DNA from: Flavobacterium poyangense | Lineage (GTDB): Bacteria; Bacteroidota; Bacteroidia; Flavobacteriales; Flavobacteriaceae | Direction: 5' to 3' | DNA: 64,000 bases | Assembly (NCBI RefSeq): GCF_011751075.1 | Contig: NZ_JAALLN010000007.1 | Location: 202,366-266,365, forward strand | In this document: positions 34,151 through 42,700 of the stretch, piece by piece | Layout of the letters: each line of letters opens with the position of its first letter | Numbering within the stretch: position 1 is the first letter of the stretch | Made by a program: the position numbers and the translations under genes | The notes under the pieces: generated by a model | The model's input: the letters and a program-made list of their open reading frames with translations, nothing else | What the model was told of the DNA's origin: nothing | The model's database searches: none

Positions 34151-35284
34151 ATGAATCCGATCCTGGAAGGCCTTATCAGCGGACCGACTTTTTTCTTGGC
34201 ATTTCTTATCTATTTAAATTTAAGTAAAGTAAATATCAAAGCTAATCGCTGGTTCGGGACTTTTATTCTTTGCATTTTTTTAATTCAGATTGATACGCTT
34301 TTTCAAAAATCACATTATTTTTCAGAAACCTCTTTTGCATTAGAAATTCTAAGTGTAGCCAGCCTGATTATTGCTCCGGTTTTTTATTTTAGTATTATTT
34401 ATTATGTTGATCCAGCCAGAAAATGGAAGGTACGGGATAATTTTCATTTTTCATTGGCAATTCTGATGATGGGGCTAATCATTCTTTCTCAATTTTTGGT
34501 AAGCAATGAAATAAAAACAGCCAATGAAAAGGAAATAGAATACTACACGGTACTGATTTTCGGGATTTTGTTCTGTATGATGGTAACCCTATATTGCATT
34601 GCAGGATATAATAGAATTGATAAATACCAAAAAAATCTCTATTTATATTCTTCTAATACTGAAACAACAAATCTAAACTGGTTAAAACAAATAAGTATTT
34701 GCGTTTTATTTCTAACAACTATCTGGCTGGCAGATATTCTTTTTCAGTTATCTGATGATTATTTGTGGTATGATTACTTTTCAAGTCTTGTTAATTTTTT
34801 TGGTATTTGCTTCATTGCTTTTTATTCCTTAAAACAAAAAGAGGTTTTTCCATTTAATAAAGAGCAGACAAATGCAATTAATTCTATAATCACCGAAACT
34901 TTCGATACAGAGGAAAATAGAAAAAAAATTATCTCTGATGAAAAGTTGGCCGAGATGAAAGTTAGGTTAATAGAAATAATGGAAAAAGAAAAACCGTTTT
35001 TGGATTTTGAACTAAGCTTAATAAAACTTGCCGGCATATTAAATACTTCTCCACATTTGCTATCTTATAGTATCAATGCCGGCTTTAATGAAAACTTCTA
35101 TCAATTTGTCAACCGATATCGGGTAGAGGAGGCCAAGAAAATGATTATCGACCCTAAAATGGATCATTTAAATCTCATTGGTATTGCGTATGAAGTTGGT
35201 TTCAATTCGAAAACAGTATTTAACACCACTTTTAAAAAAATAACAAATCAAACTCCTTCTGAATTTAAAAAAGGATCGCGATAA
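34151..35284 (+). CDS. AraC-family regulator with N-terminal multi-helix membrane domain
   Basis: A 377-residue protein. About seven hydrophobic helices occupy residues 5-235. A linker and a C-terminal AraC/XylS double HTH follow (LSLIKLAGILNTSPHLLSYSI, then LIGIAYEVGFNSKTVFNTTFKK and TPSEFKK). The 7TM-AraC layout is common in Flavobacteriia and suggests membrane signal sensing coupled to DNA binding. A -7 element TAAATTTG (34114-34121) precedes it. The lipoprotein hydrolase starts 93 bp downstream in the same direction and may be its target. The signal is unknown. Confidence 0.85.
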   Translation: MNPILEGLISGPTFFLAFLIYLNLSKVNIKANRWFGTFILCIFLIQIDTLFQKSHYFSETSFALEILSVASLIIAPVFYFSIIYYVDPARKWKVRDNFHFSLAILMMGLIILSQFLVSNEIKTANEKEIEYYTVLIFGILFCMMVTLYCIAGYNRIDKYQKNLYLYSSNTETTNLNWLKQISICVLFLTTIWLADILFQLSDDYLWYDYFSSLVNFFGICFIAFYSLKQKEVFPFNKEQTNAINSIITETFDTEENRKKIISDEKLAEMKVRLIEIMEKEKPFLDFELSLIKLAGILNTSPHLLSYSINAGFNENFYQFVNRYRVEEAKKMIIDPKMDHLNLIGIAYEVGFNSKTVFNTTFKKITNQTPSEFKKGSR

Positions 35285-35377
35285 AATCTAAAAAACATGT
35301 TCGGATTCATAAGTTAGAACCTTCGTAAGGCAAACAAACTCAATATTTGCCAAAGAAAACAACTTAAAATAGAAATC

Positions 35378-36241
35378 ATGTTTAAAACAAATGCCAATCT
35401 TCTCAAAACCCTTTTTCTAATAGGGCTTTTTTTAATTTCATGCTCAAAAGATGACCATGAGAATTCTTCCGGTTACTCAGAATCCTTTGTAAATCTGGCT
35501 ACTCATCAATTAAAAGCTTATAGTGTCAGTAAAAAATCAAAATATCTCATTGTATGCGAATCCGGTTTGGGTGACGGACATGAATCATGGATGCCTTCCG
35601 GGGAAAAGTCTGAATTGATTGATTTTTCTTCTGCCGTTAATTCGGATATTTTAATCTACGACAGAGCAGGATATGGTAAATCCGGTATTGATAATAAGCA
35701 AAGAGACATTAATACATTGCGCATCGAATTGGAGGCCATGATTGATAAATATGCAAAAGGAAGAAAGGTTATATTAATCGGACATTCATTAGGAGGAATG
35801 ATAATAAGGGATTATGCCATAAAAAATCCCGATAAGTCAGCAGCTATACTATTTATAGACCCAATGCACGAAAAGTATAATAATCCCGAAGCAGCAAGCA
35901 TAGTTTATGATGCGTTTGTAAAGGCGTATGGTGCAAATTTTGCCGGCGCAAAAGAAGCGAAAGAAATTACAACAGATCTTGCTTATGGTAGTTCATTACC
36001 AATTTTACCCAATATTCCTGTAGTTGTACTAACAAGTATGAAGCCCGATGAAAATAACAATACAGCTGACGAAATCAATAAACAAAATAGAGAAAAATGG
36101 TTTGAGGCACATGAGCAGCTAGGAAAGGGTATCACTGATTTTACGCATATTGCAACAGTAAAATCAGGACATTATATCCATCATGATGAACCCGAACTTG
36201 TAATAGATAATATCAAATTTCTTATTTCTAAGCTGCCTTAA
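35378..36241 (+). CDS. Alpha/beta-hydrolase lipoprotein
   Basis: A 287-residue lipoprotein (lipobox LISC, Cys22) with a standard alpha/beta-hydrolase fold. The nucleophile elbow is GHSLGG with Ser137, the acid is probably the Asp in LFIDPMHE, and the histidine is in KSGHYIHHDEP. The oxyanion region is CESGLGDGHESW. It is expected at the outer or inner membrane as an esterase, lipase or peptidase-like enzyme; the substrate is unclear. It lies 93 bp after the 7TM-AraC gene. Confidence 0.85.
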   Translation: MFKTNANLLKTLFLIGLFLISCSKDDHENSSGYSESFVNLATHQLKAYSVSKKSKYLIVCESGLGDGHESWMPSGEKSELIDFSSAVNSDILIYDRAGYGKSGIDNKQRDINTLRIELEAMIDKYAKGRKVILIGHSLGGMIIRDYAIKNPDKSAAILFIDPMHEKYNNPEAASIVYDAFVKAYGANFAGAKEAKEITTDLAYGSSLPILPNIPVVVLTSMKPDENNNTADEINKQNREKWFEAHEQLGKGITDFTHIATVKSGHYIHHDEPELVIDNIKFLISKLP

Positions 36242-36275
36242 GTTGATGTAGTTAGTAATAAATTCCACGTTCTCT

Positions 36276-36335
36276 GAAGTGTTCTCATGAAAAGCTGCGT
36301 AAATGCCTTTTGCGCAGCGTAAAAAAGAACACTTC
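36276..36335. terminator. Nested hairpin between convergent genes, probable bidirectional terminator
   Basis: Outer stem GAAGTGTTC (36276-36284) with GAACACTTC (36327-36335); inner stem GCTGCG (36294-36299) with CGCAGC (36313-36318). An A-run inside the outer stem gives a T-run on the minus strand after the inner stem. It lies between the ends of the hydrolase (plus) and the beta-lactamase-family gene (minus). Confidence 0.6.
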
Positions 36336-36353
36336 GTAGAGCGGGGCATTTTT

Positions 36354-37964
36354 TTAACTTTTCTTGAAAATTTTGTATTTTGGTTTTTCGTAATCAGTTA
36401 TGTCCAAAGTAATATCATAAACGCCTGTCAAAATTTCTATATTATCTCCTTTTGGCATTATTCCGTCGCTCATATCTTTTCCAAAATTTAAAGTCCAATC
36501 GTCATTAAAACGAAATTTAAGCTCTCCAGTTTTTAAAGTCACATTTTTAATTGTCCAAATTCCTTTTGTTTCAGCTTCAGAAAGTTTTGCATCCGGACCT
36601 TCCCAGCCTTTTTCTGTGGCACTTCCTACAATTCCCCAAGAAGGAAATATTTTTTTTGCTTTTTTTAGTTGATTTCCTACATGAAAACTTAATGACTCTA
36701 TTTCTGAAGTTTTGTTTCTTTCAAAAATTACATCACCCATTAATTCTTCAGCGTAAAATAAATTTTCTTTTACAGGATATAGAATAGTTGTGGGCCCGTT
36801 TCCACTTTGCAATTTTAATTTATTGTTTTCAGTTGTAAGATAAATTACAAAATTGTCTTCTACTTGATAGGTTCCCTCATATTGCTTTAAAGTTTCTGAG
36901 TTTATTTTGGCTACAATTGGAATTTTATAATCTTTATTATACAAATTATATAAAGTTTTCATAATAGCATAAGTGGCAGTGTTTAGACCTCTTTCTGTAT
37001 TTGTAAGCAGTATAATGCAGATATCATCTTCGGGAATTTGAACAAAATTGCTACAAAAACCAGCTCCATAACCACTATGACCAACTGTCTTTTTTCCAAA
37101 CATTGGCATTGTAATCCAACCATAACCATAATTTTTTTTGAAAGGTGTATATGCACTTTCTAAACTTTTTTTGGAGATAATTTTGTAATTTTTAAGTCCA
37201 TTATAATATTTGTTTAAATCTTCAACAGTTGAGTATATTCCACCAGCTGCAAAAGGCATAGGCGGGTCATAAACAATCGATGGTTTTTGTTCTTTTTCAG
37301 AAAAAATCTCATAGCCAATGGCTTTATTTTCACTTTTTAGATTTTTAAAAGCAAAGCCACTATGCTTCATTTTCAATGGTTTAAATATGTACTTTTCAAC
37401 TGCTTTCTCGTAACTCATTCCGGTAACTTTTTGAATTACATAGCCTAGAAAATAATATCCCGAGTTAGAATAACTCCAATCAGTTCCAACTGGAAAATCC
37501 AAAGGTTTTGTTTTTTGAAATTCAACAAATGATTTTTCCGCTTGGTCTTTCATATCATTTCCTCTCGTATAGTCATAAATTCCAGAGGTATGGGTTAGCA
37601 AACTTTCAATTGAAATAGCATTTGCATCGGGATAATCCGGATAGAACTTTGAAAGTTTATCCTGTAATGAAAGTTTTTCCTCTTCTACTAATTTTAAAAT
37701 TACCGTTGCTGTAAAAGTTTTTGTAATCGAATATATTTGAAAAATACTGTTAGCGTTATTCTCCTTTTTTGAATCTACATTTGATAATCCATAACCTTTA
37801 TTTAGTAAAGTTTCTCCTTTTTCAGAAATAAAAACAGAACCGTTAAATAGATTTTGTTGATTGTAAAATTCAAAAAGTTGTTCTAATTTTTCTTTCTTAC
37901 TTTGTGCAAAACCCAATTGTGTTATAAATAATAAAATAAAAGTGATTGACTGAATTGACTTCAT
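36354..37964 (-). CDS. Serine hydrolase, beta-lactamase / class C PBP family
   Basis: A 536-residue secreted protein with a signal peptide ending near GFAQ. The penicillin-binding-type motifs are SITK (Ser79, Lys82), YSN (Tyr165 to Asn167) and HSGYGAG in place of the KTG box near residue 295. The C-terminal 200 residues are beta-rich, with a SusE/SusF-like or starch-binding-like repeat (GIWTIKNVTLKTGELKFRFNDDW). Family members include D-aminopeptidases, esterases and carboxypeptidases; true beta-lactam hydrolysis is not implied. It is an isolated gene. Confidence 0.85.
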   Translation of the reverse strand: MKSIQSITFILLFITQLGFAQSKKEKLEQLFEFYNQQNLFNGSVFISEKGETLLNKGYGLSNVDSKKENNANSIFQIYSITKTFTATVILKLVEEEKLSLQDKLSKFYPDYPDANAISIESLLTHTSGIYDYTRGNDMKDQAEKSFVEFQKTKPLDFPVGTDWSYSNSGYYFLGYVIQKVTGMSYEKAVEKYIFKPLKMKHSGFAFKNLKSENKAIGYEIFSEKEQKPSIVYDPPMPFAAGGIYSTVEDLNKYYNGLKNYKIISKKSLESAYTPFKKNYGYGWITMPMFGKKTVGHSGYGAGFCSNFVQIPEDDICIILLTNTERGLNTATYAIMKTLYNLYNKDYKIPIVAKINSETLKQYEGTYQVEDNFVIYLTTENNKLKLQSGNGPTTILYPVKENLFYAEELMGDVIFERNKTSEIESLSFHVGNQLKKAKKIFPSWGIVGSATEKGWEGPDAKLSEAETKGIWTIKNVTLKTGELKFRFNDDWTLNFGKDMSDGIMPKGDNIEILTGVYDITLDITDYEKPKYKIFKKS

Positions 37965-38268
37965 ATTTTTTTGATTTTTTATGGAATTCTAACTAACGGT
38001 TTGCCCTTTGTGACAGTTGTGTAAATTTATAATAAAAGATTACAAATAAAAATTCTAACTGAATTTTCAAACAAAATTCAGAGCGCAAGCTAAGCTAACA
38101 ATTGTTGGCAATTGACTTTTCCTTTTTCAAATTCCATGTGGTTATATTTTCTCCATCTGATTCCAAAATCTTTCAGTATCCTTATAATGTAATATTAGAA
38201 GCTTATAGAGACCAAGCTTCTAAAGCATTGAAAAATAAGAGAAGAATTGGGGAGTTATAGGCAAATAA
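37965..38268. other. Intergenic stretch without a supported gene
   Basis: Upstream region of the serine hydrolase and downstream region of the tRNA. An open frame from 38102 (TTG) to a stop at 38260 has 52 codons but no ATG and no recognisable product. Confidence 0.4.
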
Positions 38269-38303
38269 AAAAGGGAGAAAAGATAAAAATTATCTTTTCT
38301 CCC
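38269..38303 (-). terminator. Terminator of the tRNA-Arg transcript
   Basis: Perfect 14-bp stem: 38273-38286 pairs with 38290-38303 around a 3-nt loop, followed on the minus strand by a T-run. It is 6 bp downstream of the tRNA 3' end. Confidence 0.92.
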
Positions 38304-38309
38304 GTAGAG

Positions 38310-38383
38310 TGACCTCGACTGGATTCAAACCAGTAACCTTCTGAGCCGTAATCAGATGCGCTATTCAGTTGCGCCACGAGGCC
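38310..38383 (-). tRNA. tRNA-Arg (anticodon ACG)
   Basis: A 74-nt cloverleaf on the minus strand. The acceptor stem GGCCTCG pairs with CGAGGTC (one G-T pair) and the discriminator is A. The D-arm is TGGCGCAACTGAATAGCGCA, the anticodon stem TCTGA/TCAGA has loop TTACGGC with anticodon ACG, and the T-arm is ACTGGTTTGAATCCAGT. CCA is not encoded. ACG is normally edited to ICG and reads CGU/CGC/CGA. A strong terminator follows. Confidence 0.97.
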
Positions 38384-38705
38384 TTTTTTCTCAGTTAAGC
38401 CAGATTTAACAGCTTTGTTTGAGCGCATATTGCGGGTGCAAAGATAGACATAAATGTGAGATAAACAAGGAAAAAATAAGCTTGTTCTGGTTAGAATCCC
38501 TTAGCATAGCTTTTAATCACTGATTTTATTTAGATCTCACACAAACTAAAATTTACTATTTTATCAGTAAGACTTTGATATTCTGAATAATGAATAATCC
38601 AATTACAGGTATCAGTTATTGGTTTGTCGCTAACTTGAGTTTTAAAAAAAATTGAGTTTTAATGATAAACAATGCGTTTTCTTTCTATTTTTTCAATAAT
38701 TAAGC
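38384..38705. other. Intergenic stretch, nothing recognised
   Basis: 322 bp between the tRNA 5' end and the end of the amidase gene. AT-rich, no ORF; it should contain the tRNA promoter, but no convincing TAnnTTTG was picked out. Confidence 0.4.
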
Positions 38706-39620
38706 CTATTTTAATACCAACAACGAGTTGTGTATCCATCCAATTTCCTTCTTGCTGCTGCCATCTGAATTAACGACATCTTTTTTGTCGTTTACCAAAT
38801 AAACTTTGCACCAGGAGCCATTGGTTTCTATAAGACCTACTTCATAATCTTTCTTTAGTTTTTTTATTGGGGTGTTTTCTGTTGATGGCTGGTTTCTAAA
38901 ATTAGTACCATCTTCCGTAACCTTAAAAATTCTACCTACAAAATCTATTTTTCCAAATACGGCATTTTTAAAATCATCCCATGGAAATGCAGGTCCCGGA
39001 TCAGGCTTACGGGCAGGGGAGATATCATCGTGTCCAATTGCGGTAGTCAATTGATAGTGTTGAATTAGCAAACTTGATAGTTTGTAAACGGCTTCTAATT
39101 GTGCTTTTGGATACAGAAACCAAAGATGATTATCGGCATCTGTCCAAAACTTATGTTTATGGTTGCCAACATAAATTTTTGATGCGATAGAAGCAGGGTA
39201 GGTTTTGTAAACCGGTTTTTTGTTTTTGTCTTGCCCAACACGTCTTCGGTAGCTTCCGTCGGCAACTTTTTCTAAATAACCCGGATTAACAATTTCGATA
39301 CCGATAGCATGATCATTAAATCCGGATATTTTATCCCACACACTATAACCGGCGTGATTCGCTCTTCTGTTAAAAGGAACCAGTTGTGTAATCGTACCAT
39401 CAACATCTACCACAATATGCGCTGCAATTCGGTCTGGATTTCCTTTGTCTTGTGGAGTCATAAACCAGTTAATAGCAGAATCTGCAGTATCACCGGCCGT
39501 ATAATGAATAACCAAAAACTTAGGAACGATATTATAGCGAGCGTTTGGAGAAACCAGTTTTTTAATTTTACCTGTAGCCGTATCGACAACCAGCCAGTCT
39601 TTATTTATTTCCATGATCAT
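38706..39620 (-). CDS. N-acetylmuramoyl-L-alanine amidase with C-terminal SH3-like domain
   Basis: A 304-residue Amidase_2 (AmpD/PGRP-type) zinc enzyme cutting the MurNAc-L-Ala bond. The first zinc His is His39 in FLVIHYTAG, the catalytic Glu is in GIEIVN, and IGHDDISPARKPDPGPAFPW holds the second His and the Asp-containing zinc site. The C-terminal 85 residues (GRIFKVTEDGTNFRNQPS to GWIHNSLL) form a bacterial SH3 domain. No signal peptide is visible, so it is either cytoplasmic (wall recycling) or exported another way. A second ATG 6 bp in is an equal start. It is 137 bp downstream of the CHAT protein gene, same strand. Confidence 0.88.
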   Translation of the reverse strand: MIMEINKDWLVVDTATGKIKKLVSPNARYNIVPKFLVIHYTAGDTADSAINWFMTPQDKGNPDRIAAHIVVDVDGTITQLVPFNRRANHAGYSVWDKISGFNDHAIGIEIVNPGYLEKVADGSYRRRVGQDKNKKPVYKTYPASIASKIYVGNHKHKFWTDADNHLWFLYPKAQLEAVYKLSSLLIQHYQLTTAIGHDDISPARKPDPGPAFPWDDFKNAVFGKIDFVGRIFKVTEDGTNFRNQPSTENTPIKKLKKDYEVGLIETNGSWCKVYLVNDKKDVVNSDGSSKKEIGWIHNSLLVLK

Positions 39621-39757
39621 TTCTGTTTTAAAATTAGTATTAATTTATTGTGCTTCATTTTTATTCCCTCCGTTATAGTTCTCATGTCTAAAAAGGAAGT
39701 CAAAGCATACTTTTTTGATAGTAATGAAATGGGGATACTTCATAAAGACGCTATTCC

Positions 39758-42700
39758 TTATTGCAGCTTTAATAAACCGATTTTAGTTTTTAATTGTTGT
39801 GCTTGCTTATTGATAAGAATACCCTCTTTGTCACTTTTTAAAATATCAAAAGCACCCAGTATCAGTGTCAAGTTAGATATTTCAGCCTTTTTCTTACCAA
39901 TAGAACCATACTTCTCACGTGTTTCTTTATAGGAGTGAAACAATTTTTCCCATTCAACTTCTTCTTTATACATTTTAGGATCTAAGAAAAAAAGCACTAG
40001 TTTGCTACAATTGTAATCGGCTTTTTCCCAATAATCCATATTGATTTGTGCATCGCCCAGTTCCTGGATTTTATTGATCAATGCGTTTTTATAAGCCACT
40101 TTTTCAGTTGAAGAGATTTTCCATTGCGCGGCAGGCTTATCCATATCCAGTATAGTCTGAAAAATCAGGTAATTATTTAAGGCATAAAATTTCTGACTAT
40201 TGTCAAAGGCTATTTTGTAAAGCCCGATTGCTCTCTCATAAGCTTTCGTTTTTTCAGTAGTGGTTTTAGAAATAAATCCAATTCTTTTTAAGGTACCGCC
40301 AAGAAGACATTTTCGTTCTGAGGTGTCATTAATTTGTGACAATAAGCCGTAGTATTTTTCAAGTTCACCCAAACCTTTTAAAGCTACCGCGCTATCACTA
40401 TTTTTGAGGTAATTTTCAAAATACAGATGCGCTTTATTGTTGCAGAACTTTTCTAATGCCAATACTGAAAATTTAGCATCTTCTGTATTTTTTAAAGTCT
40501 CAAATTTAAGATCTGCCTGTTGGTACATGCCCAGTTCATAATAGATCAACGCCTCAAGCTCCGTTATTTTTGTGCTCGAAGCAATAGTTGCTTTGACGCG
40601 ACCGTCAGAAATAATTTTTAAATTTTCGAGCACATCATTTAGTTGTGTATCTCTAACATCAAGAGTATTGAGCAGATTTTCTAAATCGATAACAACCTCT
40701 TCTTCAATGATGTAATTTTTCTCTTCTTTAACTACTTTTGATTGTCGTTTATCAAGTTTATAATAAGGATCACCATAACATTGATACGCACCCCAGGTAT
40801 TGTTTTTTGAGTCTGTAGTATCATAAATAGCGGTGCGGGCTTTTTTAACGGCATTTCCAAAAGAGGATCCGTCAAAAAACTCATCATAGAATACTGTTGC
40901 AAACTTTTCGGCAGCACTGTCATCTACTTGCCAGCCTGCTATAATTACTGCTTTCGCCCCAATTTCTATAAGTTGTGTCCCAATATTGGCTGCCAATTGA
41001 TAACGTTGTTGGTACAATTGATCGTCAACCGCTTCTATTTTTCCTAAATGGCAACAGTTTACAAAAACAAACTCCGGAACGTTACTCATTTGTTTAATCT
41101 GAGAAGGAGTGAGGAAAATCTCGTCTCCGATAACCATACCGGTTCTTTCCGGATTTTCGGGATCATAGACACCATGACCGGCTAAGTGGATAATCTTGTA
41201 ACCTTCAGAAAATAAGGCCGAAATAATTTCGGTAGCACTTCTGTTTATTAAGGATTTACAGTCATAATTTCTGTAATTCATTAAATTTTCCACGGCCTGT
41301 CCTTCTCGAGCAGCTCCTGCCAATTGATTTATCGTAGTACTGTTTAATAACGGGTCGGCAACAATTAAGGCTTTTTCATTGGTTACTCTGTTAATTTGAA
41401 GCCTGTAATTTTTTGTAACAAGCTGTCTGATCATACCGGCTTCAATACAGACTGGCTTAGCATTGGCAGAATTGTCCTGTAGCAGTTCCCAAGGATAGGC
41501 AGCACTTTCTTTATCTAAAACCCAAATAATAGATCCTTTACGTTTTAACTGATCTTTAAAATCATTTGGGATCATCAGTTCAAAAAGCGTTTGCGCATGC
41601 TGACCAGACCAATTATTATTAACTGACATCTCTTTTATAAAAATATCTATTAAAGCAGTACTCGAAAATAATTCATTTTCTTCTTGTCTTGCATCCGCTG
41701 TAGTAGCATTAAAATTTAATCGTTTAAGTACTTTTTTATTGACAGAAGTTGTTTGTGTTTTGATCGTAATTCTGTTCCACCAGTCATTTGCATTCTCGAG
41801 ACGGAATTTTTTCTTTGCTCCAAACAGTTTTTTAATTGTATTTTTTTCTAAAAAAATATTGTGGGTCTCGTTTTTGTCAAGTTCTAATTTTTTAGCGGCG
41901 AAAAGGCAATTTACTGCATTTAACTCATCTTGTTCAATAAATTCAAGGTTTGAGACCCTACATTGGCTATTATCTGTTAAAGACGCTATATTGTTATTAG
42001 CCTTATTAATACCTTCAATAATGGCTCTTGTTGAATTTTGTATCGATAATCCACCATAACCACTACCAATTAAAAGGGTCGATATCCCAACACTGTCCGG
42101 ACAGTTTTTGGAACTACATAGTTTCAGTAGGTAATCTGTTACACCAATTTCGATCGTTTTTGTTAGCGAATACGATGTTAACTTCCCAGGCTCGCCCAGA
42201 CCGACAATTATAGCTCCTTTAAAAAAAGGATTATCACTATTTATAATTTCATTGGTTCCGATATCACCGGGATAAGAACCGATGCTTTGTTTGTATTTAA
42301 GTATCGAATTCAGGTTTTTATCAATAGATTTTTCTGCATATACAATGGCCTCATTTTTAAAATGTCCCGCCATAACATGAAACGTGGCATAAGACAAATC
42401 GCCATAACTAATGCTGACTGCAACCGGATTTTGATTGGTTGTAATCTCTTTAGAAGATCCAACTCCCAAAATGGTATTTTCCAGTCCGTTTTCGGAAAGA
42501 TCAAAGTCAAAGTGTTCTGTTACTCTAAAAGTTGAAGAACCGTCTCTGAAGGAAGGTTTTACCTGAGATAATTTTGAAGTTATTCCTTTGGAAAGAAGTT
42601 CTTCAATAGCAGGGAACAGGGAAGGGGCATTCGCCAGATCTCCGTGTGTGATAGTACTAAAGTATACCTGTTTTTTTTCTTTTAATTCTTTTGGAATCCC

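Noticed and set aside
36354..37964. Beta-lactam resistance gene
   Set aside because: SxxK and YxN are shared by many esterases and peptidases of this fold. The third motif is HSG rather than KTG, and the long C-terminal extension argues against a classical beta-lactamase.
38102..38260. Plus-strand open frame of 52 codons ending KNKRRIGEL
   Set aside because: It begins at TTG right after a stop, has no ATG and resembles no known protein. A gene remnant is possible but unsupported.
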